From DATMBL01 sp050735975 (GTDB taxonomy: Bacteria > Desulfobacterota > Binatia > UBA9968), in assembly GCA_050735975.1 (NCBI GenBank), contig JBOHVS010000026.1, positions 1-54,217 on the forward strand: 54,217 nt of DNA, read 5' to 3'. Shown piece by piece: positions 25,616 to 34,230 of the stretch. The notes under the pieces were generated by a model. It had not been told where the DNA came from. It saw nothing but the letters and a program-made list of their open reading frames with translations, and searched no databases. Positions within the stretch are counted from its first letter, which is position 1. Each line of letters opens with the position of its first letter. A program made the position numbers and the translations under genes.

Positions 25616-27166
25616 CTATTTGCTTATCCATGCATGACTCAAACCGCCTCCCCAAACCTGAAAATCTCCGGACGGGTTCGTAACAAAGCCTTTTACATGA
25701 TCGCGGAAGGTGAAGAAACGCGGCGTAAAGCCGATCGGGAGAATAGGAACGTCTTTCACCAGCATCGTCACGGCCTGCTTGAACAAGGCCCTTCGTTTGT
25801 CCCGGTCGATTTCGGATTCGGCTTTCTTCAGTAGAGCATCATATGCCTTGTCGCAATAACCGCTTTCATTAAGACGCCGCTTTCTCGGGTCGGGTTCGCA
25901 CATGTACTCTTGGTAAGCGGGAAGCGGGTCTGGATAATCGCTGCCGCCGGCGAGTTTAAACATGTCTTTTCCTTCCCGCCGGGCCTCCATGGCCGAAGCC
26001 CGCTCAAGGATCTTCAGCTCAACTTTCATGCCGATTTTTTTGAGCTGAGCCTGAATTGCAGTTCCTTCGGTTTCCGCAGCCTCTCCGCGGTTGCCCATAA
26101 GTTCGATGGTTTCTCCTTTGTACCCGGCCTCTTTAAGCAGGGCTTTAGCCTTAGCGGGGTTATAGTCCGGCGCGGGAACGTCAAAATGCCAGTGATGTCC
26201 CTCAGGGAATCTCTGGTCGCTAACCTCGGCCAAGCCAAAGTACGCAGCCTGCAGGATTTCTTTTTTGTTGATAGCGTGGGCTACGGCCAGGCGGAGTTTC
26301 TTGTTATTGAAAGGGGGATCGAACACATTGAACTCAATATTTCGAGCGCCCGCAATAATAGCTTTGGCGAAACCGATGCCTTTGATTTTTCCCTTAACGA
26401 TCTGTTCCACCCACTCGTAGGGGGTGCGCTCGATGATATCGACATCTCCCGCCCGCAGGGCCGTAAAACGGACGGTGGAATCGCCGATGGTTCGCATCAC
26501 AACCCTGTCTACATGAGCTTTGTGTCCCCAGTAATCGTCGAAGCGTTCAAAAACAATTCGCTGTCCAGGGACCCACTCGACAAACTTAAACGGTCCCGTA
26601 CCGGCGGGGAAGGTTGAAGGTTTTCTGACTCCTTCGGAGAGCGATTCCTTTGGAATCGCGGAAAAAGCGGCAATGTCGGTAAGCAAGGTAAGAAATAGCG
26701 GATTGTGATGCTTCAGATGAATTCTTAATGTGTGCTTGTCGGCCGCTTCAGCCCGCTGAACGGCGCTCAAATCGTCAAAGCCATAGGCTCCGTTCTTTGG
26801 ATTCAAGGTGTAGTCGATAGCAAACTTGAGATCCGCCGCGGTTAGCTCTTTGCCGTTATGAAATTTGACGCCTTTGCGGATCTTGAAGGTGTAAAGCTTG
26901 CCACCCTGGGAAACTTGCCATGATTCGGCAAGCCCTGGCTGGATAGACCCTTTCAAGTCCCGAACGAGAAGCGGTTCGAACATCAACTCACGGATTCTTG
27001 CGTCGGTTGAGCTCGTCCTGACCAGAGGATTCATCAGCCCCATCTCCTTGCTGATCGCAAGCGTGAGCGTGCCCCCCCGCTTGGGTTTATCGGAGGCGCT
27101 TTGAAGAGGCGATCGCAGCCCGACCAATGTAACTAGCATTAAAGCGCACATGATCAGCCGTTTCAT
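25616..27166 (-). CDS. Extracellular solute-binding protein, family 5 (DppA/OppA type)
   Basis: 516 residues. An N-terminal signal peptide (LIMCALMLVTLVGLRSPLQSASDKP) precedes the mature domain, which opens with GGTLTLAISKEMGLMNPLV. Family 5 motifs are visible (WQVSQGGKLYTFKIRKGVKFHNGKELTAADLKFAIDY). It is the ligand-binding subunit for the importer made by the next four genes. No lipobox cysteine is seen near the cleavage site, so it is probably periplasmic rather than a lipoprotein. Confidence 0.93.
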   Translation of the reverse strand: MKRLIMCALMLVTLVGLRSPLQSASDKPKRGGTLTLAISKEMGLMNPLVRTSSTDARIRELMFEPLLVRDLKGSIQPGLAESWQVSQGGKLYTFKIRKGVKFHNGKELTAADLKFAIDYTLNPKNGAYGFDDLSAVQRAEAADKHTLRIHLKHHNPLFLTLLTDIAAFSAIPKESLSEGVRKPSTFPAGTGPFKFVEWVPGQRIVFERFDDYWGHKAHVDRVVMRTIGDSTVRFTALRAGDVDIIERTPYEWVEQIVKGKIKGIGFAKAIIAGARNIEFNVFDPPFNNKKLRLAVAHAINKKEILQAAYFGLAEVSDQRFPEGHHWHFDVPAPDYNPAKAKALLKEAGYKGETIELMGNRGEAAETEGTAIQAQLKKIGMKVELKILERASAMEARREGKDMFKLAGGSDYPDPLPAYQEYMCEPDPRKRRLNESGYCDKAYDALLKKAESEIDRDKRRALFKQAVTMLVKDVPILPIGFTPRFFTFRDHVKGFVTNPSGDFQVWGGGLSHAWISK

Positions 27167-27321
27167 AATTCTGTCCTCCCTTTAAAGTTCTACAAACTTG
27201 ACGAGAACCAATTCGATGGATGCAAAAAGCCAAATTTAAACCACAACGCTGACAAGTCCGGTATCATCCCCGTTAAGCCGAAGCGGCGATTGGTCCTATC
27301 CATAGTTCTTCTTAGCGCGGA

Positions 27322-28242
27322 TTACGAGTAGAGCCGATCGATAAATCCAGAGTTATCCAGCTCCCTGAGGTAATGGAGGTCCCACAGAGCCAACGGGCTT
27401 AACTGTTTTGCTTCGGGGTTCTTGATGCAACCGAGATCATAGGCGTTGATGACGGCTTGCGCGTCCGGGTAGGGTTTTCTCGGCATTTTTTCCAATGCCC
27501 CATAATTAAAGGAGCGGGACTGGTCTTGACTCAATTTCTCCAAGATTTGTTCCGACTCGGCCCGTTTTGTGTGGGCGTAATGGATCCCCAAGACGAGCGC
27601 TTTGACCAGACGCTCGCCGAAATCTTTATTCTTATTCAGCACCGTGTACGACGTGGTCAGTGTCGGGCCGTTAATCATCGGCAGCGGGTCCAAAGGCAAG
27701 AGATGGAAGCCTTCCGCTTTGTACTTTTGCCCCCTTCCCGTAAACGTCGCATCCGCCTGACCCGATCTCAGGGCTTGATACTGAGAATCAGAATCTTCGT
27801 GCTCCACCCAATTGACTTCGTCTATACCGATGCCGGCTCGGATCAGGTACATCATGTGGTTTCCCCGGCCGTGATGGAATCCTCCGTCTCTTCCTTCCAT
27901 CGGGGTATCAACGATCCGCCTGCCCCGCAGATCTTGAAGCGAACTAATCGGCTCTCGTGAAACGATAGTCGCGGTAGTCGCGTTGACCGGCGAGGCCAAA
28001 CTCACAATGGGTTTCCCCTGGACCACCAGGGCGTAGGGTGTCAGATGGTCGCCGGAGATGAAATCGATATCGCCGGCAAAAAGCGCCTTCTCCGCGTCGG
28101 GCGGAAAGGCGCAGTAGTCAAAACTTTCCAGTTCGATGCCCGCTTTGTCCCATATGCCGGCCTTTTGCATGACCGTCCAAATCGGCAAATGGGACCATGA
28201 GCGATAAACCCCTCGAACCTTGATGCGTTCCGTTGTAGCCAT
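27322..28242 (-). CDS. Binding-protein-fold protein without a signal peptide (NMT1/THI5-like)
   Basis: 306 residues of the type 2 periplasmic-binding fold (NMT1/THI5/4,5-dihydroxyphthalate-decarboxylase-like group). It starts MATTERIKVRGVYR with no hydrophobic export signal, so the product should remain in the cytoplasm. A histidine-rich stretch, GGFHHGRGNHMM (near 128-139), is unusual. The fold is used both for uptake and, in THI5, as an enzyme; which applies here is unknown. It lies between the importer and the bicupin/TenA-like genes. Confidence 0.6.
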   Translation of the reverse strand: MATTERIKVRGVYRSWSHLPIWTVMQKAGIWDKAGIELESFDYCAFPPDAEKALFAGDIDFISGDHLTPYALVVQGKPIVSLASPVNATTATIVSREPISSLQDLRGRRIVDTPMEGRDGGFHHGRGNHMMYLIRAGIGIDEVNWVEHEDSDSQYQALRSGQADATFTGRGQKYKAEGFHLLPLDPLPMINGPTLTTSYTVLNKNKDFGERLVKALVLGIHYAHTKRAESEQILEKLSQDQSRSFNYGALEKMPRKPYPDAQAVINAYDLGCIKNPEAKQLSPLALWDLHYLRELDNSGFIDRLYS

Positions 28243-28566
28243 GAAAATCGTCCTCCCTTAAATGAAATGGATACGGCGCGCGCCGCGCCGTTGGTGCCGT
28301 AATGACCGCTGGCTGTAGAGACCGTTTAGTTGATTAAGATTTCCTTCATGATTTTGTGCATTGGTTTAGCGACTTCCTCTGACTGTTCCGGCGATACAAT
28401 GAAAAGCGGAACGCCTTTTTCTTCCAGATCTGAAAGCTCGTCATATAAGGATTTGACGCCTTTTCGTCCGGAGATCCGACCGGTGACCAAGGAAGCGCGC
28501 GTATCTGCATTTACAGGTCCTCCCTAATCCCCGGCGCCGTTAGGCAACCGGGAGTTTCAGTCCGGG
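28243..28566. other. Intergenic stretch containing the frameshifted small gene
   Basis: The gap of about 324 bases between the binding-protein-fold gene and the bicupin holds a GC-rich palindromic stretch near 28274-28296 (CGGCGCGCGCCGCGCCG) and the small frameshifted gene at 28326-28523. Nothing else was recognised. Confidence 0.4.
28326..28523 (-). pseudogene. Small gene with probable frameshift near its start
   Basis: On the minus strand a clear ribosome site (GGAGGA) precedes an ATG (about 28509), but that frame gives an unlikely peptide. The overlapping frame, open from 28523 to the stop at 28326, reads like a real protein (TGRISGRKGVKSLYDELSDL, then EKGVPLFIVSPEQSEEVAKP). One base missing just after the ATG would restore a product of about 62 residues. 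It could be sequencing error, a decayed gene, or a start at the TTG near 28490. The family is not recognised. Confidence 0.45.
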
Positions 28567-29661
28567 CTACCTGGCCGTACAAAACGGATGATAACCGCCC
28601 ATTTTGCAGCGCGCGCCGTTTTTCGCCAGCGACGCTTCAAAGCCCGCGTGAATTTGAGACTCTTCGTCTTCGTACTCGATTTGATCGCCGCCTTCTTTCA
28701 CGCTCTTATAAACGTAGGCCTTACCGCCCGCTTTCGGTTTGTCGCTGCCCCAACCGATGGCGAGAAAGAACACCGGCTCCGCGCCGCCGTTGAAATGTTG
28801 GTGAAACCACATCTCCGGGGGGACGAACATGCTTCCCGGCCCCCAATCGATGCGCTCCACAGTCTTTCCCTCCTGCCACATCAGCGAATAGCCGGTTCCG
28901 CGAATCATCACAATGTGGATTCCCGGGCCGTGGCGGTGAGCTTTCTTGTAAGATCCGATTTCCCAACTCGACACATGAGACTTGACCGTGTTGTTCACCA
29001 TGCGAAAAACCGTGCTCTTGGCTCCGCCGCCGCGGTTAAATCCGCCCGAAAAAGTCTGACAACCACGCACGTCCGCGACAAAATTCGTCGACCACTGCTG
29101 CGCGGGATCGGCCTGTTTGAAGTACCCCTCTTGGCCGTTAAAACGATCCCGAAAAACGAAATCATTTTCAAAAACGAATTCGAGGTTGTTGAAGGTGTCA
29201 ATCACGCGGGGGGCGCTGGTCATGGCGACGTACCGGACGGGATCGGTCCCCGAGGCGTTGAAGTGTTCGTGCCACGCATTCATGGGTATCGAATAGTAGC
29301 TCCCCTCTTGCCATTCAAATGTCTCTTTCTTATCCGGCGAGAGCCATACCGATGTAGCTCCCCGGCCCTTGAGGATATAGATTGTCTCTTCGAATAGATG
29401 CCGGTGGGGTTTAAGCGACTTCCCCGACGGAATTTCCGCCACGTAGGCGTCATTGAACCCGCCGGTTCCGTCGAGATTAATGAATGCGGCCGAACCGGTG
29501 CCGCTGGAACGCCACGGCGCGAGTTCGAGATCGTACAGGTTTTTGATGTACAACCCTCGATAAGTGGGAAGCCCTTCGGAGTCCTTCCATTGCTCGTAGG
29601 GAGATTTGTATCCAATTCTTTCCTTGATTTCTTCTTCATTGGTTACTGCGGGTTTGGCCAT
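28567..29661 (-). CDS. Bicupin protein (second copy in the window)
   Basis: 364 residues with two cupin domains. The first has PHRHLFEETIYILKGRG and a distal H in NAWHEHF. The second has AHRHGPGIHIVMIRGTG and MWFHQHF. Homologues are often labelled ethanolamine ammonia-lyase activating or simply cupin protein. Metal-binding histidines are intact in both halves, so a dioxygenase is possible but unproved; it is only remotely like the bicupin at 17160. AAGGAGG precedes the ATG. Confidence 0.75.
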   Translation of the reverse strand: MAKPAVTNEEEIKERIGYKSPYEQWKDSEGLPTYRGLYIKNLYDLELAPWRSSGTGSAAFINLDGTGGFNDAYVAEIPSGKSLKPHRHLFEETIYILKGRGATSVWLSPDKKETFEWQEGSYYSIPMNAWHEHFNASGTDPVRYVAMTSAPRVIDTFNNLEFVFENDFVFRDRFNGQEGYFKQADPAQQWSTNFVADVRGCQTFSGGFNRGGGAKSTVFRMVNNTVKSHVSSWEIGSYKKAHRHGPGIHIVMIRGTGYSLMWQEGKTVERIDWGPGSMFVPPEMWFHQHFNGGAEPVFFLAIGWGSDKPKAGGKAYVYKSVKEGGDQIEYEDEESQIHAGFEASLAKNGARCKMGGYHPFCTAR

Positions 29662-29758
29662 ATCCGTGTCCTCCTTACTGGTGTGAATATACTCTTTGAT
29701 CTTTCAAAGCTACCGTTGAATTTGGCGCGTTTCCGCCGTTTGAGAACTCCGCCTCCGG

Positions 29759-30439
29759 CTATTCGACCTCCAGCATCGCGTCGGCCAGCGCGCCGCGCAA
29801 AGCCCGGTCGATCAACAACCCGTCACGAGTGGCATCGAGGGCGGCTTTTGCGCTGGCCTCGTCCATGACGTAGCGGTCGAAGATCGGCTCGAAGATATCG
29901 GAGTGATCCTCGTCCGCGACCGCGTGAACCTCCGTTTGAAAATCGCGTTCCGCTGTCGCCTGACCGAGCTCGGCGCGCTGCTTACGCCTCCAGCGCTCGA
30001 CAAGCCCTCCGCCGCGGACGATGGCGTTGTTGTTTCGCCTTTCGAGGATGTGGGAATACACAAGCCCCTCGATCCACGGTTTTTCCCTGGCGCAATAGAG
30101 CCAGGCATAGAATGCGGCTTTGGCTCCGGGAGCGAGTCGAGACTCGTCTGCGGTCTCCAGATCCGCTTCAATCACGTGGGCTCGACCCATCCGCTCGTCA
30201 TGGATCAACTCGTCTTTTTCGTGCTCCCAGATGGCGCGCTTGACGTCGAGCGGCGCCTTCCCCATGACCATCGCCCAGCAGTCCCGCCGATTATTCGCGT
30301 AATAGGTCATGTGATTTTGATAAACCTCGGCGCGTGCCGGTGTGAGCGGAACGGCAAAAAGGCGCTTGAACTCGCGCGTATCGAATTGCCGGTTCACCAT
30401 TTCATTCATTTCCGATCGGACCTTTTGCCAATACGACAT
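29759..30439 (-). CDS. TenA/PqqC-fold (heme-oxygenase-like) protein
   Basis: 226 residues from ATG 30439, which is preceded by AGGAGG; an upstream start would add 15 residues that come from a repeat-like sequence. The all-helical fold is suggested by WEHEKDELIHDERMGRAH and DEDHSDIFEPIFD, which can supply the E/H/D ligands of iron-dependent (diiron) members of the TenA/PqqC/CADD group. The function is not known; neighbours are two amidohydrolases and a bicupin. Confidence 0.7.
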   Translation of the reverse strand: MSYWQKVRSEMNEMVNRQFDTREFKRLFAVPLTPARAEVYQNHMTYYANNRRDCWAMVMGKAPLDVKRAIWEHEKDELIHDERMGRAHVIEADLETADESRLAPGAKAAFYAWLYCAREKPWIEGLVYSHILERRNNNAIVRGGGLVERWRRKQRAELGQATAERDFQTEVHAVADEDHSDIFEPIFDRYVMDEASAKAALDATRDGLLIDRALRGALADAMLEVE

Positions 30440-30461
30440 CCTAGTCCTCCTGTCTCCCGAC

Positions 30462-30487
30462 AGACTATGTCGCAATCCGTTCATAGT
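30462..30487. repeat. Partial copy of the 36772-36900 element at the stop of the amidohydrolase gene
   Basis: The plus-strand segment AGACTATGTCGCAATCCGTT (30462-30481), continuing to CATAG, matches GACTGTGTCGTAATCCCGTT at 36772-36791 with a few substitutions and one indel. It overlaps the stop codon of the upstream amidohydrolase gene (30481-30483). Only one end of the element is left. Confidence 0.5.
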
Positions 30488-31620
30488 TGAATTTTGTATA
30501 GCGCCGCTGCGTTCTCCCAGAGTATCTTTCCACGATCGCTCTCCGCGGCGCCCTCGAAGCTGTTCGTGAGAAACTCATGGCTGTTTGGCCAAGTCGATGT
30601 GGCGAGAGGAAACTGAGTCGACCAAAGGATATTGCCGGACCCGATATAACGCCGGGTCTGAATGCTCGCTTGATCATACCATCCGACTAGAAAGCACTGC
30701 CGCCTAAACATCTCGGACGGTAGAAGATCGTAACCATGAGAGGGGAGCTGATCACCTTTGGCCTGAAAGTCGGTATACTCCAGAAGGTAGGCGCCCCAGC
30801 CGAGCCCGCTTTCAGCCAAGACGATCTTAAGGGCTGGAAACCGCATAAGGATTTTGGAGATCAGGAGGTTCACCAGAACCGACACCTGGCTCACCGGCCG
30901 CGTGATAGACTGAAACGCCGCGGCAAGGGCCGGGGAGTAACCTTCGTAAGGCGCGACCTGAATCGCGGTCGATGAGCCGGCGTGAAAACAAATCGGCACT
31001 TCCAGCTCTTGGCACGTCGCCCAGATCGGGTCATAGACTGAATCGTTGATGTGCGGCACATTTCTAAGTTCCATCGGCACAGCCGGATAGATAACTCCTT
31101 TGTGACCGTTGGCGACGGCGCGGCGGATTTCTTTGACCGCGGCGTCCGCGGGAAAGATTGGAACGATGCACTGCGGGATAAAGCGCTCGCTGGTGTCCGA
31201 CCATTCTTCGAGCAACCAGTCGTTGTATGCTTGCACGCAGGCGAGCTCCAAGTCCGGATCCGCAATCGCACCAAAGGTCTGGCCCGCGGCTCCCGCCACA
31301 GTGGGATAGAGTACGGCATAGGTGATTCCGTCCTTATCCATTGCTTTCAAGCGCTCGTTGGGATCGTAGACAATATTCGGAACGTCCTGCCACCGCTGCG
31401 GTATTTTGGTTCGATCGGCCATGACGGCGCCACAGTCCGCGACTCCGCTCAGGGGAATCTCCCGCCCGTCAACAACCCATCGTTCGCTGCCATGCTGACC
31501 TTTCTCGATATGGGGTATTCGCTTTCCCCACTTCGCCGCGGAAAGGCGCTTGGTCCAAACTTCGGGATGCTCTTGCGCATGCTCGTCAGCGCCGACAAAA
31601 GGTTCTAATGTCGCCATCAT
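30481..31620 (-). CDS. Amidohydrolase_2 family protein, degenerate type A (cassette 2)
   Basis: 379 residues from ATG 31620. Close in pattern to the 19336 gene: D12-x-H14 (ADEHAQ), H213 in CFHAGSS, and a broken C-terminal motif WSTQFPLATS (Q336 in place of the aspartate, L339 in place of the histidine). So it carries the same loss of metal/catalytic residues as its cassette-1 counterpart. It follows the canonical gene 31643-32800 with a 22-base gap. The ORF can be read 10 codons longer from a TTG at 31650. Confidence 0.85.
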   Translation of the reverse strand: MMATLEPFVGADEHAQEHPEVWTKRLSAAKWGKRIPHIEKGQHGSERWVVDGREIPLSGVADCGAVMADRTKIPQRWQDVPNIVYDPNERLKAMDKDGITYAVLYPTVAGAAGQTFGAIADPDLELACVQAYNDWLLEEWSDTSERFIPQCIVPIFPADAAVKEIRRAVANGHKGVIYPAVPMELRNVPHINDSVYDPIWATCQELEVPICFHAGSSTAIQVAPYEGYSPALAAAFQSITRPVSQVSVLVNLLISKILMRFPALKIVLAESGLGWGAYLLEYTDFQAKGDQLPSHGYDLLPSEMFRRQCFLVGWYDQASIQTRRYIGSGNILWSTQFPLATSTWPNSHEFLTNSFEGAAESDRGKILWENAAALYKIQL

Positions 31621-31642
31621 GCTCTGTCTTCCCCTACTCGCG

Positions 31643-32800
31643 TCATACAAGCCCGTAGAGTTTCATCGCGTTTTCGTATAGCATCTGCTTGCGCTCTGAT
31701 TCAGGCACGTCAACGAGTGTTTCTTCCACGAACCTCCACGATTTAGGATAGGTCGCCGCGATGTGGGGATAATCGGACTCCCACATGATTTGATCGACTC
31801 CAACATTATGACGAAGCTCAATGCCGGCCTTTTCATACCAGAAATCAACAAAGATTTGGCGGCGAAAGACTTCGCTGGGCTTCGTTTTGATGTCTTCGTT
31901 CCAAAGATGCCGGCGTTCCCATTCATGGTCGCAGGCCTCGAGCACGTAGTTCACCCAACCCAAGCCGGTTTCGGCGCAGGCCCATTTCAAACGCGGGTAG
32001 CGGTCCAGAATGCCGGAAAAGATCAGGTTCGGAATGAGCTGCGCCGGGGTGGCGCAAAGTCTCGATGTGGACACGGTGTGGGATTCTTGTTTTGTAAAGC
32101 CCTTCCATCTCGGCAACGACAGTTGATCGGCCAAACCGGCCGATCCGTGCCAATGCACAGGAACTCCGAGATCCTGGCAACAAGCCCACAAGGGCTCCCA
32201 GAAGGGGTCGTTGAAATGCCGTAGCCCTTGTTTAGTTAAGCTGGGCTCGGCCAACATAACTATGCCGCGGTGCCCTTTTTTGACCGCGCGTTCGACTTCA
32301 GCCACGATTATGTCGATATCGGTGAGATAAGGAATGATGGCGAGGGGCACGTAGCGATCGCTGACCTCGCGCCATTCCGCCAATGCATCATTGTGGGCCT
32401 GCACGCATGCCAATTCGAATGCCGAGTCCGCTTGCAGAAACGCGAAGTTAGCGACCGGGGTATTGGGAAACAGAACTTCGCCGTCGACTCGATCGTGGTC
32501 CAGCGCTTTCAGACGCTCCGCGGGGTCGTAGACAATTTTTGGAACCTCCTCCCAACGAACCGGGTAATAGCCTCTCTCCACACCCCCCTCCATGGCCGCA
32601 GGGCAGTTGCAGACCCAGCCGCTTCGAATCTTCCCATCGATGGTCCAGCGATCTACAGGGTGGCCGGATCCGTCTTCTTTGACCTCGACAACCCGGGGGA
32701 TTCGATCGCCCCACTGGGCCTTTGACATTCTTTTCGTCCACGCGTCACGATCCACCTGCGCATGCGAGTCGCAACTGAACAAGCCGAATTTAACATCCAC
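31643..32800 (-). CDS. Amidohydrolase_2 family protein, canonical type B (cassette 2)
   Basis: 385 residues with intact motif set: D11-x-H13 (CDSHAQ), HWHGSAG (H216, H218), CDHEWE and ESDYPH (D343, H346). It is the paralogue of the 20481 gene. The start is GTG at 32800 with AGGAGG upstream. It is the first gene of the minus-strand run 31643 to 28567, probably one operon with the type A partner, the TenA-like gene and the bicupin. Confidence 0.9.
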   Translation of the reverse strand: MDVKFGLFSCDSHAQVDRDAWTKRMSKAQWGDRIPRVVEVKEDGSGHPVDRWTIDGKIRSGWVCNCPAAMEGGVERGYYPVRWEEVPKIVYDPAERLKALDHDRVDGEVLFPNTPVANFAFLQADSAFELACVQAHNDALAEWREVSDRYVPLAIIPYLTDIDIIVAEVERAVKKGHRGIVMLAEPSLTKQGLRHFNDPFWEPLWACCQDLGVPVHWHGSAGLADQLSLPRWKGFTKQESHTVSTSRLCATPAQLIPNLIFSGILDRYPRLKWACAETGLGWVNYVLEACDHEWERRHLWNEDIKTKPSEVFRRQIFVDFWYEKAGIELRHNVGVDQIMWESDYPHIAATYPKSWRFVEETLVDVPESERKQMLYENAMKLYGLV

Positions 32801-33228
32801 GATTGCACTCCTCCTGATTCAAGGCAGCGAGCCCCCGCTTCACCATGAATAGTCCTAGTACTAGCTAGCCCGGATTATTCACGAGGCCGGGAACACTATC
32901 AACGAACTGTCGTGTTCTCTTTCATTGCAAATTTCAAATTGCAAAGTGCAAAAGTCAAAATGAATAAACCTTAACAGGTCGAAAACGAGGGACAGTTCCC
33001 TGTCCGGACATTTTTCAATTTGCAATTTACACTTTGCATTTTGCAATCCATGAATAATGCCGGTTAGGAAGTGAACCTCCCAAGACGGCCCCCGGTGTGC
33101 TCGTGTTTGAGTGTTTGAATGTAAGAAGTTGAAGACGAACCGCTTTCTAACCAAGAAGAGCGCTCAGCCCTGAAATATTCGATTCGTTCTCCCCGCTCAT
33201 CCTCTTCGGTTCTAGGATTTGGCGGCGG
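32801..33228. other. Gene-free gap carrying the inverted repeat copy and an AT-rich diverged segment
   Basis: The 428-base gap between the catabolic and polysaccharide blocks has repeat copy 2 (32865-32990). Then come a GGACAGTTCCCTGTCC palindrome (32989-33004) and an AT-rich part (33011-33050) that resembles the middle of the repeat in diverged form. No gene is supported; an ORF on the minus strand here is a chance reading of the repeat. Confidence 0.7.
32865..32990. repeat. Dispersed repeat, copy 2 (inverted relative to 1-127)
   Basis: Reads as the reverse complement of 1-127 except for one substitution and one fewer T. The two copies flank, in opposite orientation, the interval 128-32864 (core region plus catabolic block). 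Near-perfect identity over about 126 bases implies recent duplication or ongoing homogenisation. Confidence 0.9.
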
Positions 33229-34131
33229 CTATGTCTTATCCCGCAGATTGGTGCCGCCGCTGAAAGGCCGCCGCACCAGACCATCGTACTGGCCGTACAA
33301 CTCGTGCTCGAAAATATGCGCCATGTACATTTCATCGACCCATTCCTGATTGGCGTATCGCGGCGGCAGAAAATGCTTTAGTCCGAAAATGGGCGATACC
33401 TTTCTTGTCTCATGAGAGCTGTTGAATTCAGCGATCGCCAGACGCTCGCCGTTAAACTCCGAATTAGTAAAACCCATGATATCGTCGAAATAACAGTGGA
33501 CCCTGGGCAAGAGGAGCCCGGTATCAGCCTCCAGCACTTTGAAGGCATCCATCGTCGAGCTGTAGTAATCGAGGTCGATAGAAATAAACCCGATGGGGGC
33601 GGGACGCGCGCGGATGAACTCTGCTACAGTCTCTTGCACCAGTCCGAGATGAAGGCGCGCCCTCTTTAGCCGGTTTTTGAGTTTCTCTACATCCATCGGG
33701 AACGCGGCTTCGAGATACAGGTTCGGCATGTCGCGGTAGTCTTGAGGCTTCGGAAGGCCCTTTCCGGTATCGAACCCGTACACCTCAACCCGCATTTTGA
33801 AAATGTCCTCTATTTTTTCAGCCACGCTCTCCATCGCGACCAGGCCGTTGCCGCCGGCAACGCCGAACTCAATCGCAGATATCCCTTGCATCCCCAGGTT
33901 CCTCGCCAGATGCGCGCTATGGACAATGCCCCAGACGTAGCTGGGTTTTCTAACCGCCCGCCCCTCTCTTAAGATCGACATGGCAATGGAATTCAGCCAA
34001 GGGTATGCGAAATCATCCTGGCTGAAATCGGGCTCCACGATGTTTTCGGCCTCTAAAGATCGAATGTACTGTCGAGTTTTCCGGACGGTTCCTTTAAGCG
34101 CCCTCTTGATTCTTCTATTAATCTGTTCCAT
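33229..34131 (-). CDS. SAM-dependent methyltransferase (TylF/macrocin O-methyltransferase-like)
   Basis: 300 residues. The SAM-binding motif is SAIEFGVAGGNGLVAMES. FISIDLDYYSSTMDAFKVLE carries the acidic metal/catalytic residues of the TylF-type class, and VHCYFDDIMG supplies another acidic pair. The N-terminus is basic. Probable role: O-methylation of a sugar in the surface glycan made by the following genes. It is the last gene of the minus-strand polysaccharide operon. Confidence 0.8.
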   Translation of the reverse strand: MEQINRRIKRALKGTVRKTRQYIRSLEAENIVEPDFSQDDFAYPWLNSIAMSILREGRAVRKPSYVWGIVHSAHLARNLGMQGISAIEFGVAGGNGLVAMESVAEKIEDIFKMRVEVYGFDTGKGLPKPQDYRDMPNLYLEAAFPMDVEKLKNRLKRARLHLGLVQETVAEFIRARPAPIGFISIDLDYYSSTMDAFKVLEADTGLLLPRVHCYFDDIMGFTNSEFNGERLAIAEFNSSHETRKVSPIFGLKHFLPPRYANQEWVDEMYMAHIFEHELYGQYDGLVRRPFSGGTNLRDKT

Positions 34132-34230
34132 TGAATGAAGTCCTCCTCAATATTTCACTCCCAATAAGCGTTCCCGGAAGCTGGAACAAAGATGCCGTTG
34201 ACCGAGTGCCGCATCTTCAGATCCGCCGAA

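Noticed and set aside
32879..33154. 91-codon minus-strand ORF in the repeat
   Set aside because: The peptide (phenylalanine-rich with LQFEIC-type words) is a chance reading of AT-rich word repeats, which appear with similar translations elsewhere.
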